A DNA stretch of 6,375 nt. Origin: an uncultured Anaerolineaceae bacterium (GTDB lineage Bacteria > Chloroflexota > Anaerolineae > Anaerolineales > Anaerolineaceae). The notes under the pieces were generated by a model, which saw only the letters and a program-made list of their open reading frames with translations, did no database searches and had not been told where the DNA came from. A program made the position numbers and the translations under genes. This document shows positions 6,001 through 6,375 of the stretch, piece by piece. The DNA lies in NCBI GenBank assembly GCA_937907495.1, contig CALESS010000238.1, forward strand, positions 1-6,375. Reading direction: 5' to 3'. Positions within the stretch are counted from its first letter, which is position 1. Every line of letters begins with the position of its first letter.

Positions 6001-6262
6001 CCTGCGCCTCAACGAGATTAACATGGTAAGCCGGATTGCGGTGAATATGGCGCGCAACTACCAATTGCAGGCGCAGCAGGCCGAGGCGATCGTCCTGCTG
6101 CGGGCCGCCCTGGCCTGCTCCGCCACCGAACACGATGCCCGCCAGCAGGCCATCCAGTGGCTGGGGGAGATGCAGGCGGATGCGCGGGTTGAAAATGACG
6201 ATTCCTTGCTATTGGAAGTGATCGAGCAGTTGAAATTGAATTCCCCTCTGGCGGAGGGCTGA
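3059..6262 (+). CDS. SARP/AfsR-like transcriptional regulator: winged helix, BTAD, NB-ARC (STAND) ATPase, TPR array
   Basis: A cytoplasmic STAND-class regulator of 1067 residues. Domains in order: an OmpR/PhoB-type winged helix (about 1-100; LHNLRQTLSSLRKAL at 63-77); a BTAD helical domain (about 105-258, from WVDTAAF through LYTGPFLSQF to LGVSPSTELTALQAEI); and an NB-ARC ATPase (about 285-600). The ATPase has Walker A GPGGIGKT (310-317), Walker B LLLLDNFEHL (Asp385), VTSRERL (414-420), a GFPLGVELAAA variant of the GLPL motif (485-495) and LHEVIRRF (594-601) in the MHD position. A linker with FGNLNLMWDWL (650-660) leads to eight TPR-like repeats, about 710-1025. Family knowledge: ATP/ligand-driven oligomerisation allows the winged helix to activate promoters, with TPRs sensing an effector. 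There is no C-terminal LuxR helix-turn-helix, so the DNA contact is N-terminal, as in AfsR. All ATPase motifs look intact. It is divergent from a two-gene small-protein unit that it may control. Its ligand and targets are unknown. Confidence 0.95.
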   Translation: MAALTIKCLGNFQVTLDGKHISSFDLETTRALCAYLAVEQGKPQPRSYLAGLLWSDEPEERALHNLRQTLSSLRKALGDSPSASHFILSDRDTIRFHPAADVWVDTAAFTRHLDAAFRCYQRQKGSGWLNIRHLQQAMALYTGPFLSQFHLSKSALFEEWALLTREKFNLQAIQALAMLSEYHERRGEYHPAIQYAMRITEFSPWDENARAQVIRLLGMDGQWNAAQSQFFALQNYLSQELGVSPSTELTALQAEIASAAASRHALPSRFPPARLHLPESSTSFVGREAELDDLMELLVNPENRLLTLLGPGGIGKTSLALAAAHQIAGLGLDGIYFVSLLAAQQAGQISAFIGEAAGLAFSDQSDPQKQIFAHLRHKEVLLLLDNFEHLLTDPASTAFIDELLHQAPGLKLLVTSRERLMLQQERVFPLGGLAFPSEPQIPLPEAQNFDALNLFVRRAGQIQPGFVLTSANLPAVIRICRLLEGFPLGVELAAAAIWEHGTEGMAGKIEGDLDVLTSRFTNLPPRHRSLRAAFEVSWERLSEREQDALCRLSVFQGGMDRLALPAIADATPHILSNLVAKSLLRLDENQRFHLHEVIRRFLLEKLNAAGKADETRARHARFYVDFLARQNPALQGADQPAALAALQQEFGNLNLMWDWLVENGCCAEITRCVDSLYQFFSIRSLFSEGLTWFQHALAVLPVEPLCDLARGMLLSRVGGLAYSTRQTALAGPALLQAEEIFRRNETRAELAHCQVQLGWLFQREKDLSASQRYGQQALDYFQRAGDELGQSQALTLMGLNHLRQGSHSEAAQSFNQALEFCRRTQNPRQLAAVLNRLADLACYQGQYDQAVAQFSECLEISRQINDRFQQAVLLNNLGTIYHVRGELPRAEEYYRQSLELCQELGDQDGMALALNNLGELATARGDLAAASQFSRAALKIAQEIGENWTVIVCLNSLGEIHREMDALEASRNYFSRALALALRLNEINMVSRIAVNMARNYQLQAQQAEAIVLLRAALACSATEHDARQQAIQWLGEMQADARVENDDSLLLEVIEQLKLNSPLAEG
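5201..6128 (+). repeat. Eight TPR-like units in exact 40-residue register inside the regulator
   Basis: The A-helix positions recur every 40 residues without indels. Equivalent four-residue cores begin at residues 715 (SRVG), 755 (VQLG), 795 (TLMG), 835 (NRLA), 875 (NNLG), 915 (NNLG), 955 (NSLG) and 995 (VNMA). Each is followed about 13-25 residues later by a B helix of the A..y..qaLe type. At DNA level this is a 120-bp period with diverged sequence, so it is a protein repeat and not a recent DNA duplication. Confidence 0.85.
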
Positions 6263-6271
6263 ACGGGAAAC

Positions 6272-6301
6272 CCTGGGAGTGAAAAACCAGGCCGCTTTTT
6301 T
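6272..6301 (+). terminator. Weak intrinsic-terminator-like hairpin after the regulator
   Basis: CCTGG (6272-6276) can pair with CCAGG (6287-6291) across a 10-nt A-rich loop. Six T bases follow at 6296-6301 after a CCGC spacer. The short stem and the gap before the T-run make it a weak candidate. Its position, 10 nt after the regulator stop, is right. The remaining 74 bases to the window edge hold nothing I can assign. Confidence 0.4.
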
Positions 6302-6375
6302 CTTGCAGCTCCCGGAAGATTGCGTTGCACTCCCGGCGGGTGAAGCGCTCAAAAACGACCTTCCAGCAACCGATA

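Noticed and set aside
6263..6375. Open frames on both strands through the right end
   Set aside because: Both strands stay open over this short stretch. Neither has a ribosome binding site or a family motif, and the T-run suggests a transcript end. No gene can be supported without more sequence.

Overview
The window looks like chromosomal DNA from a GC-rich bacterium, most likely a Chloroflexota member of the Anaerolineae. That placement is an inference. It rests on the PdxS/PdxT (ribose-5-phosphate-dependent) vitamin B6 route, on a very large SARP-type regulator with NB-ARC and TPR regions, and on protein style. No rRNA or other marker gene is present to confirm it. I see no tRNA, rRNA, CRISPR array, transposase or phage gene.

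Left part (1-2400, all on the minus strand): an operon pdxS (2337-1450), pdxT (1440-862), then a GNAT-like acetyltransferase gene that overlaps the pdxT stop and runs off the left edge. PdxS and PdxT together form the pyridoxal 5'-phosphate synthase complex: PdxT hydrolyses glutamine and passes ammonia to PdxS. A strong ribosome binding site and an extended -10 promoter lie just upstream of pdxS. The third gene has no ATG, GTG or TTG where its N-terminus should be. Its best start is an ATA inside an ATAA overlap, as if a classical ATGA overlap had lost its start codon by one base change.

Middle (2400-3058): an intergenic stretch with a long bulged hairpin (2457-2503) and a perfect 8-bp hairpin (2549-2567). 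These are followed by a minus-strand pair of very small genes: a 69-residue conserved-looking protein (2818-2609) and a 19-residue signal-like peptide (2612-2553) joined by an ATGA overlap. Upstream of the pair is a divergent promoter region containing an 11-bp-period direct repeat.

Right part (3059-6262, plus strand): one 1067-residue regulator. In order it has an OmpR/SARP-type winged helix, a BTAD domain, an NB-ARC/STAND ATPase and eight TPR-like repeats spaced exactly 40 residues apart. There is no C-terminal LuxR helix-turn-helix. A weak terminator-like hairpin follows it. The most interesting unit is the divergent arrangement of small protein, micropeptide and STAND regulator, with a possible SARP-type operator between them.
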